Of a stretch of DNA of 64,000 nt, positions 41,379 through 50,331 are shown piece by piece. Positions within the stretch are counted from its first letter, which is position 1. Each line of letters starts with the position of its first letter. The notes under the pieces are model-generated. The model was not told the origin of the DNA, did not search any database, and saw nothing but the letters and a program-made list of their open reading frames with translations. Origin of the DNA: Poriferisodalis sp965205175 (GTDB lineage: Bacteria; Actinomycetota; Acidimicrobiia; Acidimicrobiales; Poriferisodalaceae); NCBI RefSeq assembly GCF_965205175.1, contig NZ_OZ242038.1, forward strand, positions 1,798,001 through 1,862,000, read 5' to 3'. A program made the translations under genes and the position numbers.

Positions 41379-43417
41379 GCCGGCTCGCTGAAGTGCCCAC
41401 CGCAGCAGGCCTGCCCGGTGCTGCCGAGTCGGCCGCGGGAGAGGTCCGGGGGCGCTTTTGGGTCAGGCTGCGGCGCAACAAGGTGGCCGTCGCCGGCGCC
41501 GTCTACTTGGTGCTGACGATCATCGCCGCGGTGTTCGCACCGGTGTTCACCTCGCATGACGAGACCTTCGCGACCCGCTTCCAGGACGTGCTGTTCAGTC
41601 CAGGCGAGGCCGGCTACCTGCTGGGCACCGATCACGTCGGCCGCGACATTCTCACCCGGCTGTTCTACGGCGCACGCTATGCGCTCATCGCCGGAGTGGA
41701 AGCGGTGCTCGTGGCGCTGGTGATAGGGGTGCCGCTGGGCCTCGTGATCGGCTACTTCCGCGGCTGGGTGGACCGCGTCGCCATGCGGCTGGTGGAGACC
41801 GTGGTGGCCGTTCCCGCCGTCGTGATGGCCATGGCGATCATCACGGGCTTGGGCACTGGCTTGACCAACGCGATGCTGGCGATCGGGCTGGTCTACTCCA
41901 TGATCATCACCCGTCTCACCCGTGCCGAGGTATTCGCGGCACGCGAGGAGTTCTATGTGGACGGCGCCCGAGCTGCCGGGGCATCGGACCGGCGTGTCAT
42001 GTGGCGCCACATCCTTCCCAACATCGCGCCCCCGCTGATCGTGCAGACCACGCTGCTGTTCGCCCAGGCCGTGCTGGCAGAGGCGGCGTTGAGTTTCTTG
42101 GGCATCGGCGCCGATGCCAGCCAGGCGAGCTGGGGCCGGATGCTGCGGGATGCGGAGCTGAGCATCGACCGCACGATCTGGCCGGCCATTCCGCCGGGAG
42201 TCGCCATCTTCCTCACCGTGGTGGCCTTCAACGTCTTCGGCGACGGGCTGCGCGACGCCTTCGCCCGAGAGGCCCGCGGCGGACGGGTCGGCGTGGGCGA
42301 CGTGCTTCCGCGGCTGCCCAGTCTCGATCGGCCCAGTCTCGGCCAGCCCAGTCTCGATCGGCCCAGTCTTGGCCAGCCCAGCGCAGCGGCGCCTCCGCGT
42401 CCGCCCGAAGCCGACGTTCCGCTGCTGAGCTTGCGCGGGCTCGACATCGTGTTCCCCAAGCCCGGCGAGGGCACCGACATGACCGTCGTGCGCGGTGTCG
42501 ATCTCGACATCGGCCGGGGCGAGGTGGTGGCGCTGGTGGGGGAATCGGGCTCCGGCAAGACCATCACCGGACTGTCGCTGATGGGACTGGTGCCTGATCC
42601 GGGCCAAGCCTCGGCAGTGTCGATCATGCTGGACGGCAAAGAGTTGGTGGGCATGGACTTCGGCGAGCTTCGGCGCATTCGCGGCCGGGACATCGGCATC
42701 GTCTTTCAGGAGCCGTCTGCCGCGCTGAACCCTGCCTACACCGTCGGTCGCCAAGTGGCAGAGCCGCTGCGAGTCCACTTGGGCATGAGCAAGCGCCAAG
42801 CCCGAGAACGGGTGATCGAGCTGTTTGCCGAGGTCGGCATACCCGACCCGCGCAAGCGGATCGACGCCTACCCACATCAGTTCTCGGGCGGCATGGCCCA
42901 GCGGGTCATGATCGCCATGGCGCTGTCGTGTGAGCCGAAACTGCTGATCGCCGACGAGCCGACGACCGCGCTCGACGTGACCGTGCAGGGCCAGATGCTC
43001 GACCTCATCGGAGAGCTGGCTGCCTCCCGCGGCGTGTCGGTCCTGCTGATCACCCATGACTTGGGCGTAGTAGCCGATCTGGCCGATCGGGTCGCCGTCA
43101 TGTACGCAGGCGAGATCGTCGAGACCGGCCGTCTCGACGACGTGTTCGCCCGGCCACGCCACCCCTACACCGAAGGCCTCATCGCAGCGATCCCTCGCAA
43201 CGAGCCGCGCTCGGGCGATCTGCCCACGATTCCGGGCGTGGTGCCGCCGCCATGGGAATGGCCGGAGCGTTGCCACTTCGCCGACCGCTGCCGGTACGAG
43301 ACGGTCGAATGCCGACGCGGTCCCGTGGATCTGCGAAGCGTTGGGGTGTCGCTCGTGCGCTGCGAGCGCAGCCACGAACTCGAACTGCAAGGCGTGCAGC
43401 GGGGAGAGCCGGCATGA
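41375..43417 (+). CDS. Fused Dpp-type permease and ATPase (DppC-DppD)
   Basis: 680 residues. Residues 1 to about 305 are a DppC-type permease, with DHVGRDILTRLFYGARYALIAG and an EAA loop ending GASDRRVMWRHILPNIAPPL. A linker at about 310-340 is made of the repeat SLDRPSLGQPSLDRPSLGQPS. From about 348 a DppD-type ATPase follows, with Walker A GESGSGKTITGLS, the signature FSGGMAQRVMIAMAL and Walker B LLIADEPTTALDV. The Cys-rich oligopeptide-importer C-terminus (CHFADRCRYETVECRRG) is complete. The fusion point coincides with a 15-bp tandem repeat, so the repeat may have created or tolerated the fusion. Confidence 0.92.
   Translation: MSRLAEVPTAAGLPGAAESAAGEVRGRFWVRLRRNKVAVAGAVYLVLTIIAAVFAPVFTSHDETFATRFQDVLFSPGEAGYLLGTDHVGRDILTRLFYGARYALIAGVEAVLVALVIGVPLGLVIGYFRGWVDRVAMRLVETVVAVPAVVMAMAIITGLGTGLTNAMLAIGLVYSMIITRLTRAEVFAAREEFYVDGARAAGASDRRVMWRHILPNIAPPLIVQTTLLFAQAVLAEAALSFLGIGADASQASWGRMLRDAELSIDRTIWPAIPPGVAIFLTVVAFNVFGDGLRDAFAREARGGRVGVGDVLPRLPSLDRPSLGQPSLDRPSLGQPSAAAPPRPPEADVPLLSLRGLDIVFPKPGEGTDMTVVRGVDLDIGRGEVVALVGESGSGKTITGLSLMGLVPDPGQASAVSIMLDGKELVGMDFGELRRIRGRDIGIVFQEPSAALNPAYTVGRQVAEPLRVHLGMSKRQARERVIELFAEVGIPDPRKRIDAYPHQFSGGMAQRVMIAMALSCEPKLLIADEPTTALDVTVQGQMLDLIGELAASRGVSVLLITHDLGVVADLADRVAVMYAGEIVETGRLDDVFARPRHPYTEGLIAAIPRNEPRSGDLPTIPGVVPPPWEWPERCHFADRCRYETVECRRGPVDLRSVGVSLVRCERSHELELQGVQRGEPA
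42316..42375. repeat. Four tandem 15-bp repeats encoding the DppC-DppD linker
   Basis: The units GCCCAGTCTCGATCG and GCCCAGTCTCGGCCA alternate twice (one base differs in the last unit). They encode alternating SLDRP and SLGQP pentapeptides exactly at the junction between the permease and ATPase domains. Confidence 0.92.
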
Positions 43418-44505
43418 GCGAGCCGCTGCTGCACGTCGACGACCTCACGATCGTGTTCCCGGGGGGACGTGGCGCGCTGCCGTGGCAGAAGCTGCCGGAC
43501 GTGCGTGCAGTGCAGCACGCGTCGCTCGTCATCGACGCCGGCGACACGCTGGGGCTGGTCGGCGAGTCGGGATCGGGCAAGACCACCTTGGGTCGCGCGG
43601 TGCTGCGGTTCCTGCAGCCCGACAGCGGCTCGATACGGCTGGGCGACTTCGACGTCACCGGCTTCGGCCGCCGCGTGCCCACCGCATACCGCAAGTCCGT
43701 GCAGGTGGTATTCCAGGACCCGGTGGGCTCGCTGAACCCCTCCATGGTGGTGGGCGCGATCATCGCGGAGCCTCTGCGCATCCATTTCGACATGAACGCC
43801 GGCGCGGCGCGCAACAGGGCGGGCGAACTGCTCGAACAGGTCGGACTCCAGCGCCATCACCTCGATCGGTACCCGCACGAGTTCTCCGGCGGCCAGCGTC
43901 AGCGGATCGCGGTGGCCCGAGCGCTGGCGACCGAGCCGGACCTGCTGGTGCTGGACGAGCCGGTCTCCGCGCTGGACGTCTCCACCCAGAGCCAGGTCAT
44001 CAACCTGCTCGAACGCCTGCAGCGCGAGACTGGCACGGCGTACCTGCTGATCGCACACGACTTGGCGGTTGTGCGCCACACCTGCCACCGCATCGCGGTC
44101 ATGTACCACAGCCGCATCGTCGAGCTGGGTGATGCCGACGACATCTGCGAGCGTCCGACGCACCCGTACACCGATCTGCTGCTGGCGTCGATTCCCGATC
44201 CCGACCCAGCCGTGCAGAAGGTCAAGTCGCAGCGCCGACGCGAGCTGGCCCAAGGCATCGCCGGCGCCAGCGGACGAGCGCCGGCCGACAGCTGTCCCTT
44301 TGCTGAGCGGTGTCCGCACGCCCTCGACGTGTGCCGGGAGTCGTTCCCCGAGCCGGTCGCCACCGCTGCAGGAGGCACCGTCTGGTGCCATCTGCACACC
44401 AGCGGACCGCAGCTGGGCGGCCGTCCGGTGAGCGAGCTATCGACACGGTCGAACGCGGTCCGCGACGCTGTGGCCCGAGAAGCTGTGGCTGCACCGGATG
44501 TCTGA
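43414..44505 (+). CDS. Dpp/Opp-type ABC importer ATPase 2 (DppF-like)
   Basis: 363 residues, ATG 43414 overlapping the fusion gene stop by 4 bp. Walker A is GESGSGKTTLGRA, the signature FSGGQRQRIAVARAL and Walker B LLVLDEPVSALDVS. The C-terminal oligopeptide-importer extension has the cysteines SCPFAERCPHALDVCRE. It completes the two-motor complement of the importer. Its last codons overlap the sulfatase start by 8 bp, so the sulfatase is translated from the same message. Confidence 0.93.
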   Translation: MSEPLLHVDDLTIVFPGGRGALPWQKLPDVRAVQHASLVIDAGDTLGLVGESGSGKTTLGRAVLRFLQPDSGSIRLGDFDVTGFGRRVPTAYRKSVQVVFQDPVGSLNPSMVVGAIIAEPLRIHFDMNAGAARNRAGELLEQVGLQRHHLDRYPHEFSGGQRQRIAVARALATEPDLLVLDEPVSALDVSTQSQVINLLERLQRETGTAYLLIAHDLAVVRHTCHRIAVMYHSRIVELGDADDICERPTHPYTDLLLASIPDPDPAVQKVKSQRRRELAQGIAGASGRAPADSCPFAERCPHALDVCRESFPEPVATAAGGTVWCHLHTSGPQLGGRPVSELSTRSNAVRDAVAREAVAAPDV

Positions 44506-45916
44506 CCAGCCCGCTGGCGAGCCGAAGCTCGACAGTTCGAAACCGGGCAGTCCGAACCTAGGCCGCCCGAACATCGTGTTCGTGTTCGTCGACAACCTGG
44601 GGTACGGCGAGCTCGGCTGCTACGGCGGCGGGCTGGTGCGCGGCGTGCCGACGCCCAACATCGACCGTCTGGCTGCCGAAGGCATGCGTCTCACCAACAT
44701 GAACATGGAAGCGCAGTGCACGCCGTCGCGTTCTGCGGTGATGACCGGTCGCATCCCCATTCGGTCCGGCACGGTGCGCATCCCGCTGCCCGGCCAGCCC
44801 AGCGGCTTGGTGCGCTGGGAAATCACCCTAGCCGAACTGCTGTCGGCGCGGGGCTATCGATGCGCGCACTACGGCAAGTGGCATCTGGGCGCGGGACCAG
44901 GACGCCAGCCCCACGAACGGGGCTTCCACGAGTGGTGGGGGCTGGCGGAGACCCACGACTCCTCGCTCTGGTCGACTGCCGTGGGCTACGACCCCGACGT
45001 GGTGCCGCCGGAGGTGCTGCTGGCCGGGCTTGCGGGCCAGGCCAGCGAGGCGGTGGCTCCCTACGACACTGCACGGCGTGCCGAATTCGACGCCGAGGCC
45101 TTCGGGCGGGGCGAGGACTTCATTCGACGCTGCGCCGAAGCGGGCCAACCGTTCTTCGTCTACCTGCCGCTCGCGTTCCCGCACTTCCCGACGCTGCCGC
45201 ATCCCGACTACGCCGGCGTCACTGGTCTGGGCGACTTTGCCGACGCTCTGCGTGAGACCGACGACCGGGTGGGGCATCTCGTGGGCGTGCTCGACGAGCT
45301 GGCCGTCGGCGCTGAGACACTGGTGATCTTCACCAGCGACAACGGCGCAGAGGACGTGCTGCCGTGGCGAGGCTGGACCGGGCCGTGGGGCGGCTCGTAC
45401 TTCACGGCGATGGAAGGCAGCCTGCGAGTGCCGTTCATCGCCCGCTGGCCAGGGCGCCTCCCTGCCGGACGTGTCAGCAACGAGCTGGCGCACGCCACCG
45501 ACATCTTCGCCACGCTCGCCGGAGTCGCTGGCGCCCACGTGCCGACCGACAGACCCATCGACGGCGTCGATCTGCTGCCGCTGCTCGAAGGCTCATCGGA
45601 GCGCTCGGAGCGCGACTCGGTGCTGTGCTTCGTCGCGGATCGGCTCCACGCCGTGAAGTGGCGCAACTGGAAGCTGCACTTCGTCTGGCAGGAGTACATG
45701 GGCGACCCGCCGATCGAGCTCAGCATCCCGCGGGCGTTCAATCTTTACGAGGACCCGCGGGAACGCCGCGACGTGTTCCTGCCCTCCAACACGTGGCTGC
45801 AGCGCCCCGTGATGGCGGCGGTGGCCGAATTCTGGGACAGCGTGGCCGATCATCCGCTGATCCCTGCCGGCACGCAGGACCCGTATACGCCCCGACGCGA
45901 AGCGACAAGCCCATGA
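44498..45916 (+). CDS. Sulfatase (formylglycine-dependent) within the Dpp-type operon
   Basis: 472 residues. The active-site consensus C-x-P-x-R is CTPSR with C74 to be converted to formylglycine, followed by AVMTGR. Metal ligands are in FVFVDNLGYGELGCYGG (VDN instead of the commoner DD) and TSDNGAE. A further site element is HYGKWHLG. No signal peptide, so the enzyme is probably cytosolic and acts after import, consistent with its fusion-like overlap with the importer ATPase gene. The N-terminus (KLDSS, KPGSP, NLGRP) is a degenerate 15-bp-period repeat. An imported sulfate ester is the likely substrate. Confidence 0.9.
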   Translation: MSDQPAGEPKLDSSKPGSPNLGRPNIVFVFVDNLGYGELGCYGGGLVRGVPTPNIDRLAAEGMRLTNMNMEAQCTPSRSAVMTGRIPIRSGTVRIPLPGQPSGLVRWEITLAELLSARGYRCAHYGKWHLGAGPGRQPHERGFHEWWGLAETHDSSLWSTAVGYDPDVVPPEVLLAGLAGQASEAVAPYDTARRAEFDAEAFGRGEDFIRRCAEAGQPFFVYLPLAFPHFPTLPHPDYAGVTGLGDFADALRETDDRVGHLVGVLDELAVGAETLVIFTSDNGAEDVLPWRGWTGPWGGSYFTAMEGSLRVPFIARWPGRLPAGRVSNELAHATDIFATLAGVAGAHVPTDRPIDGVDLLPLLEGSSERSERDSVLCFVADRLHAVKWRNWKLHFVWQEYMGDPPIELSIPRAFNLYEDPRERRDVFLPSNTWLQRPVMAAVAEFWDSVADHPLIPAGTQDPYTPRREATSP

Positions 45917-47253
45917 CTGCTGTGCCGACGACCGATGTGCCGCAACCCGCGGACGGCGAGCCGGTGCCGGATCAGCGGGGTGACGGCATTCTGACGGGGA
46001 TCAACGTTGTGGAGCTGGCACAGAACGCGGCGATCCCGCACTGCGGCAGGCTGCTCGCCGGCATGGGCGCCGATGTGGTCAAGGTGGAACCCCCGGGCGG
46101 CGACGCCATGCGCTCGCTCGCCGCCTTGACGCCCACCGAAGGCAGGGGATACGCGCTGATCAACCCCGGCAAGCGGGCCATCGTGCTGGACTTGGGGCAT
46201 CCGGGCGCTGCCGGCGTGATCGACGCGCTCTTCGGGTGGGCCGATGTCGCTCTGGTGGCGTTCAAGCAGGGTGATCTCAAGCGCTACGGCATCGATTGGG
46301 ATCACGCCAGCGCGGTCAACGAGCGTCTGGTGTACCTCGCCCACACCGCCTTCGGGCCAGAGGGTCCCGACGCCCATGTGGGCGGCTACGACGTGCTGGT
46401 GCAGGCACGCAGCGGCGCGGGCTTCGTGATGAACCGCGCAGAGCACGGTGTTCCGTCGGCCACACGTCCAGCGGTCAACGACTTCGGTACCGGCATGGTC
46501 TCTGCGCTCGGGGTAGTGGCCGCATTGCGTCATCGTGACGTGACCGGCCGAGGCCAGCGCGTCGACAGTTCGCTGCTCGGAACCGCCATGGCGCTGGCCA
46601 CGCCGATGATCGGCGGCTTCGAGGCCGATGCAGAGGCCGTCGCCGAACTGCGATCCGACATCGACGCCGCGCGTGCAGCAGGCGTCGGCTTCGCCGATCA
46701 GCGGAGACTCTACGAGGAGCGCGTCACACCCGGCGCCGGTGCCTTTCGCCTGTACTTCCGCACCTATCTGACCCTCGACGGGATGATCAGCGTGGCGGGC
46801 CTGAGCGCTGCGCTGCAGGACAAGTTCCACCGAGTGACCGGTCTCGCACGCCCCGGCACGCAGGACCCGAGTTCCGATGCGTTTCGCAGCGTGGTCGACG
46901 CAGCCGAGTCCCTGTTTCGCACACGAACCACTGCGGAGTGGCTGACCGCGTTGCGCGAGGTCGAGTTCCCCTGCGGTCCGTACAACTTGCCCTACGAGGC
47001 GCTGGACGACGACCAGATCAGAGCCAACGACTATGTCGTGGACCTCGAGCATTCCGAGTTCGGGCGCTACACCACCTCAGGGATGCCGTTGCGCTTCAGC
47101 GACGCGGGCAGCCCCGTCCTCGGTGCCTCGCCCCGCTACGGCGAGCACACCCGCGAAGTGCTCGCCGGCATCGGATTCGACGCTGCCGAGATCGACCATC
47201 TCGTGGCTGCCGGAACCGTCGAGGAGCACCCGACCCCCACCCGGCCGGCCTGA
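45913..47253 (+). CDS. CaiB/BaiF family CoA-transferase
   Basis: 446 residues, ATG overlapping the sulfatase stop by 4 bp. N-terminal INVVELAQNAAIPHCGRLLAGMGADVVKVEPPGG is family-typical. The probable catalytic aspartate is D190 in RPAVNDFGTGMVSALGVVAALRHRDVTGRGQ. It is the last gene of the Dpp-type operon, so it likely activates the acid released from the imported sulfate ester as a CoA thioester before degradation. It is longer than and clearly distinct from the CoA-transferase at 4.1-5.2 kb. Confidence 0.9.
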   Translation: MTAVPTTDVPQPADGEPVPDQRGDGILTGINVVELAQNAAIPHCGRLLAGMGADVVKVEPPGGDAMRSLAALTPTEGRGYALINPGKRAIVLDLGHPGAAGVIDALFGWADVALVAFKQGDLKRYGIDWDHASAVNERLVYLAHTAFGPEGPDAHVGGYDVLVQARSGAGFVMNRAEHGVPSATRPAVNDFGTGMVSALGVVAALRHRDVTGRGQRVDSSLLGTAMALATPMIGGFEADAEAVAELRSDIDAARAAGVGFADQRRLYEERVTPGAGAFRLYFRTYLTLDGMISVAGLSAALQDKFHRVTGLARPGTQDPSSDAFRSVVDAAESLFRTRTTAEWLTALREVEFPCGPYNLPYEALDDDQIRANDYVVDLEHSEFGRYTTSGMPLRFSDAGSPVLGASPRYGEHTREVLAGIGFDAAEIDHLVAAGTVEEHPTPTRPA

Positions 47254-47387
47254 GCGGCGACCGGCACTCCAGTCCGGGCAGCTCGGCGCAGCCGACGGGC
47301 CGCTTGACCGCGTACTCTCAGAGACTGCGGGCTCGACAAACCGCGTGCGCGAGCGGTGGCGTGGGCCACAACAGCTACGGAGGACAC

Positions 47388-47810
47388 ATGACGGACTACC
47401 TGGCATTCAACGAAGCGGTGATCAAGGAGTTCCGCGACAACGGCGGGCAGTGCAGCGGCTGGCTCGATGGCGCGCCGATGATCCTGGTCACCATGACCGG
47501 TGCCAAGACCGGACGCAAGCTGTGCTCGCCGCTCGTGTACTCCACCGACGGGGACGACTTGGTGGTCATTGCGTCGAAGGGCGGCGCTCCCGACCATCCG
47601 AACTGGTATCACAACCTGGTGGCCCATCCCGAGGTCACCGTCGAGGTGGGCACAGACTCATGGCAGGCCATGGCCCGCCTCGCCGAAGGAGACGAGCGCA
47701 AGCGGCTGTACGACGCCCAAGCAGCGCTGATGCCGCAGTTCGCGGAGTACGAGCAGAAGGCAGCCGAGCACGGCCGCGAGATACCGGTCTTCCGCCTCGT
47801 CCGCACCTGA
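47388..47810 (+). CDS. F420-dependent nitroreductase-family (DUF385) oxidoreductase
   Basis: 140 residues from ATG 47388 with GGAGGA upstream. Features are MILVTMTGAKTGRKLCSPLVY, DDLVVIASKGGAPDHPNWYHNLVAHPEVTVEVG and a C-terminal IPVFRLVRT. This is the Ddn-like deazaflavin-dependent family common in F420-using actinobacteria. Members transfer hydride from reduced F420 to quinones or other acceptors. Stand-alone gene with its own ribosome site, 134 bp after the CoA-transferase. It supports an actinobacterial origin of the window. Confidence 0.9.
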   Translation: MTDYLAFNEAVIKEFRDNGGQCSGWLDGAPMILVTMTGAKTGRKLCSPLVYSTDGDDLVVIASKGGAPDHPNWYHNLVAHPEVTVEVGTDSWQAMARLAEGDERKRLYDAQAALMPQFAEYEQKAAEHGREIPVFRLVRT

Positions 47811-47840
47811 ACCGCCGACCGCAGCCTCCACGGTTGCGCG

Positions 47841-47858
47841 GCGCCGAGCGCTCGGCGC
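47841..47858. promoter_or_regulatory. Perfect 18-bp palindrome upstream of the DNA methyltransferase
   Basis: GCGCCGAGC is followed directly by GCTCGGCGC, its exact reverse complement. The element lies between the F420 oxidoreductase stop (47810) and the methyltransferase start (47910). It could be a terminator stem for the first gene (no T-run follows), or an operator for the second. GC-rich palindromes arise by chance more easily here, so confidence is moderate. Confidence 0.5.
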
Positions 47859-47909
47859 AGCAGCGACGGCATCATCGCATCTGTCACAGTCCGGTCGTAC
47901 GTTCGGCGC

Positions 47910-49103
47910 ATGGCCACGCGCCGCAGCCAAGCCCGCGCGAACGACAGGCAGCTCAGTCTGAGCGCGCCAGTGCCGATGCGCGACCCGAACGGGCCGACAG
48001 ACCACACTGGGTCAGTGGAGATCGGATCGGCGGTGTCACTGTTCTCGGGCGCAGGAGGACTGGACCTCGGCATCGAGCAGGCGGGGTTTCGCACCGCAGT
48101 CGCAGTCGAGTGGGATGCCGACGCAGCAGACACGATGGAGAAGAACGCAGACCTCTGCTTCCCAGCCCTTCGCGATGTGATCCGTGCGGACTTGTACCCG
48201 CTCGCTGCGGGCCGCGATTCCGGCGTGACGGTCCAGGACATACTGCGCGCAGGAGGCTTCGGCCGCCGGGAACGGCCTGATCTGCTCGTCGGGGGGCCGC
48301 CCTGCGTGGCATTCTCCAAGTCCGGCTTCTGGCTCGACTGGAAGCGTGACGGCACCGACCCGGCGGCGAGCCTTCTTCAGGCGTTCACCGAATTCCTGCG
48401 TCAGGCACAACCAAGGTTCTTCATGCTGGAGAACGTCTACGCGCTGACATTCAACAACAAGGCCAGCCGTCCGGCCTTCCTGCGCCTCTGCAGCGAAATC
48501 GACGATGCGGGCTACGCGTTCGGCTGGGGAGTGCTCAACGCAGCCGATTACGGCACTCCACAGTCTCGCCCGCGGCTGTTCGTTGTGGGCGCGAGGCGAG
48601 ACGAGGCAGTTCCGGCGCTGCCGCCCCCGACACACCACGGCGCTTGGGAGCGGCGCAAGCGGGCAGGCGGTCCGCAGCCGCACGTGACGGCCGGCGAAGC
48701 ACTGGCTGATCTCGCCGTCGCGCCAGAGGCCGAGGAAGTCGTTCGTGGGCGCTGGGGGCATCTGCTCCCAGAAATACCGCCCGGCGATAACTACCTGTAT
48801 TTCACGGCCAAACGCGGGCATCCGACGCCAATCTTCGAGTGGCGGTCGAGGTTCTGGTCGTTCTTGTTGAAGCTGGATCCGAATCGACCGTCACCCACGG
48901 TGCAAGCGCAGCCCGGTCCAAACGTCGGCCCGTTTCACTGGGAGAACCGCCGCTTGCGCGTGCCCGAGCTCAAGCGCTTGTTTGCGTTTCCAGACGACTA
49001 CGAATTCGTCGGCCGCCGAGCATCGGTTCAATCTCAAATTGGCAACGCTGTGCCGCCGCTGCTGGCCAAGCAGGTCGCGACGGCGATCGCGGCGGCCATG
49101 TGA
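47910..49103 (+). CDS. DNA (cytosine-5) methyltransferase, apparently solitary
   Basis: 397 residues. Motif I is LFSGAGGLDLGIEQAG (45-60), motif IV is GGPPCVAFS with catalytic C132, motif VI is MLENVYAL (E174-N175-V176), motif VIII is ADYGTPQSRPRLFVVG, and motifs IX-X are RPSPTVQAQPG and QIGNAVPPLLAKQ. The full set is intact, so the enzyme should be active. The usual PCQ is PCV here. No restriction endonuclease gene is seen on either side; the 257 bp downstream hold at most a 50-codon frame. It may be an orphan regulatory or epigenetic methylase, or the survivor of a lost system. Confidence 0.93.
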   Translation: MATRRSQARANDRQLSLSAPVPMRDPNGPTDHTGSVEIGSAVSLFSGAGGLDLGIEQAGFRTAVAVEWDADAADTMEKNADLCFPALRDVIRADLYPLAAGRDSGVTVQDILRAGGFGRRERPDLLVGGPPCVAFSKSGFWLDWKRDGTDPAASLLQAFTEFLRQAQPRFFMLENVYALTFNNKASRPAFLRLCSEIDDAGYAFGWGVLNAADYGTPQSRPRLFVVGARRDEAVPALPPPTHHGAWERRKRAGGPQPHVTAGEALADLAVAPEAEEVVRGRWGHLLPEIPPGDNYLYFTAKRGHPTPIFEWRSRFWSFLLKLDPNRPSPTVQAQPGPNVGPFHWENRRLRVPELKRLFAFPDDYEFVGRRASVQSQIGNAVPPLLAKQVATAIAAAM

Positions 49104-49150
49104 CGTGAAGTGCCGTTCGAGTCGCACGCACGCGAGTTCGAGATAGCGAC

Positions 49151-49303
49151 ATGGACTCGCTGCTGTTGACGTGGCTTCGAGCCGAGACGAGCCATTGGCA
49201 TCCGTCTATTGTGGGTGTCTTGCGGGAAGATGCTGCCCACGATGCATGGCCGCTTGCGGCAACTTCGCCGGGCGGTATGTACTTTGCTGTGGTCACGGTC
49301 TGA
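49151..49303 (+). CDS. Possible 50-residue small protein
   Basis: A short frame ATG to TGA between the methyltransferase and MBL genes. It encodes MDSLLLTWLRAETSHWHPSI followed by an acidic VLREDAAHDAWP region. The W-L and D-x-x-W-P pattern faintly recalls the YozE SAM-like fold, but this is weak. It could equally be a remnant of a longer lost gene, such as a restriction partner of the methyltransferase. No clear ribosome site is seen. Nothing else is visible in the 49104-49360 gap. Confidence 0.25.
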   Translation: MDSLLLTWLRAETSHWHPSIVGVLREDAAHDAWPLAATSPGGMYFAVVTV

Positions 49304-49360
49304 TGACAGCCGTCCAAAGACGGTGACTGCGCTTCCCCGGGTTCGAGAAGGAACAGAGCG

Positions 49361-50182
49361 ATGGATGTTGTGCTGACGGGGACGGGGTCGCCGCTGCCCG
49401 ACCCGCATCGGGCGGGGCCTTCCACGCTCGTCAAGGCGGGCGACACGCATGTCCTCGTCGACGCCGGGCGCGGCGTCGTCATGCGTCTGGCCGGTGCCGG
49501 ATCGCTGCCGGCCTGGCTGAGCGCCGTGCTCGTCACCCACCTGCACAGCGATCATGTGTGCGCGCTCAACGACGTGATCACGACGCACTGGATCATGAGC
49601 GGAGGCAACGCGACACTGCAGGTGTACGGGCCGCCGGGAATCGAACGGTTCGTGGAGCGTCAGCTCGGCGCCCTCGAAGCCGACATCGGCTATCGCCTCG
49701 CGCACCACGACGCGCTGGTGAACGGGCCGCGGGTCGCCGTCACCGAACTCGAGGCGGGCGCAACGCTGGAGATCGGTGGTGTGAGGGTCGTTGCCGCAGC
49801 CACGGACCACGCGCCGGTGCGGCCCACGCTCGGCTACCGCCTCACCCACGAGGGCAGGTCCGCTGCGGTCGTCGGCGACACCGTGCCCTGCGACGGTGTG
49901 GACCAGCTCGCGTCCGAAGCCGACGCGTACGTGCAGACCGTCATCAGAAAAGACCTCGTGGAGCTGAGCCCGAACGAGATGTTCAGGGACATTCTGGACT
50001 ACCACTCAGGCGTCGTCGAAGCCGCGCAGACCGCAGCCAGAGTCGGCGCCAAGCGGTTGGTGCTGACCCACATGGTCCCGGCGCCTGCCGCTGAGCAGTA
50101 CCCCGAATGGATCGAACTGGCAGCAGCGCACTACGGCGGCGAGGTGATCATCGGCGACGACCTCACCACGATCTCGCTGTAA
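49361..50182 (+). CDS. Metallo-beta-lactamase-fold hydrolase (RNase Z/AHL-lactonase-like)
   Basis: 273 residues, ATG 49361 with AAGGAA upstream. The start MDVVLTGTGSPLPDPHRAGPS and metal motif VTHLHSDHVCALNDV (HxHxDH) are typical. Further ligands are probably D870-type positions in AAVVGDTVP and the final H in LVLTHMVP. This group includes tRNA 3'-processing RNase Z and small-molecule lactonases or esterases. The exosite arm of RNase Z is not evident, so small-molecule hydrolysis is more likely. It precedes the carotenoid oxygenase gene by 149 bp on the same strand. Confidence 0.88.
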   Translation: MDVVLTGTGSPLPDPHRAGPSTLVKAGDTHVLVDAGRGVVMRLAGAGSLPAWLSAVLVTHLHSDHVCALNDVITTHWIMSGGNATLQVYGPPGIERFVERQLGALEADIGYRLAHHDALVNGPRVAVTELEAGATLEIGGVRVVAAATDHAPVRPTLGYRLTHEGRSAAVVGDTVPCDGVDQLASEADAYVQTVIRKDLVELSPNEMFRDILDYHSGVVEAAQTAARVGAKRLVLTHMVPAPAAEQYPEWIELAAAHYGGEVIIGDDLTTISL

Positions 50183-50331
50183 GCCGTTCTTGGGCTGCCG
50201 GGCACCGTCGCGTGGCACCGAAGCGGTGTCGTACGGTATGGGGCATCGGCCCGTGAGCCCGGGGCACTGGATCGCGACCGATCGCGGCACGCGCTCCGTC
50301 GTCATACATCAGAGGCATCGAGGAGAACCCC

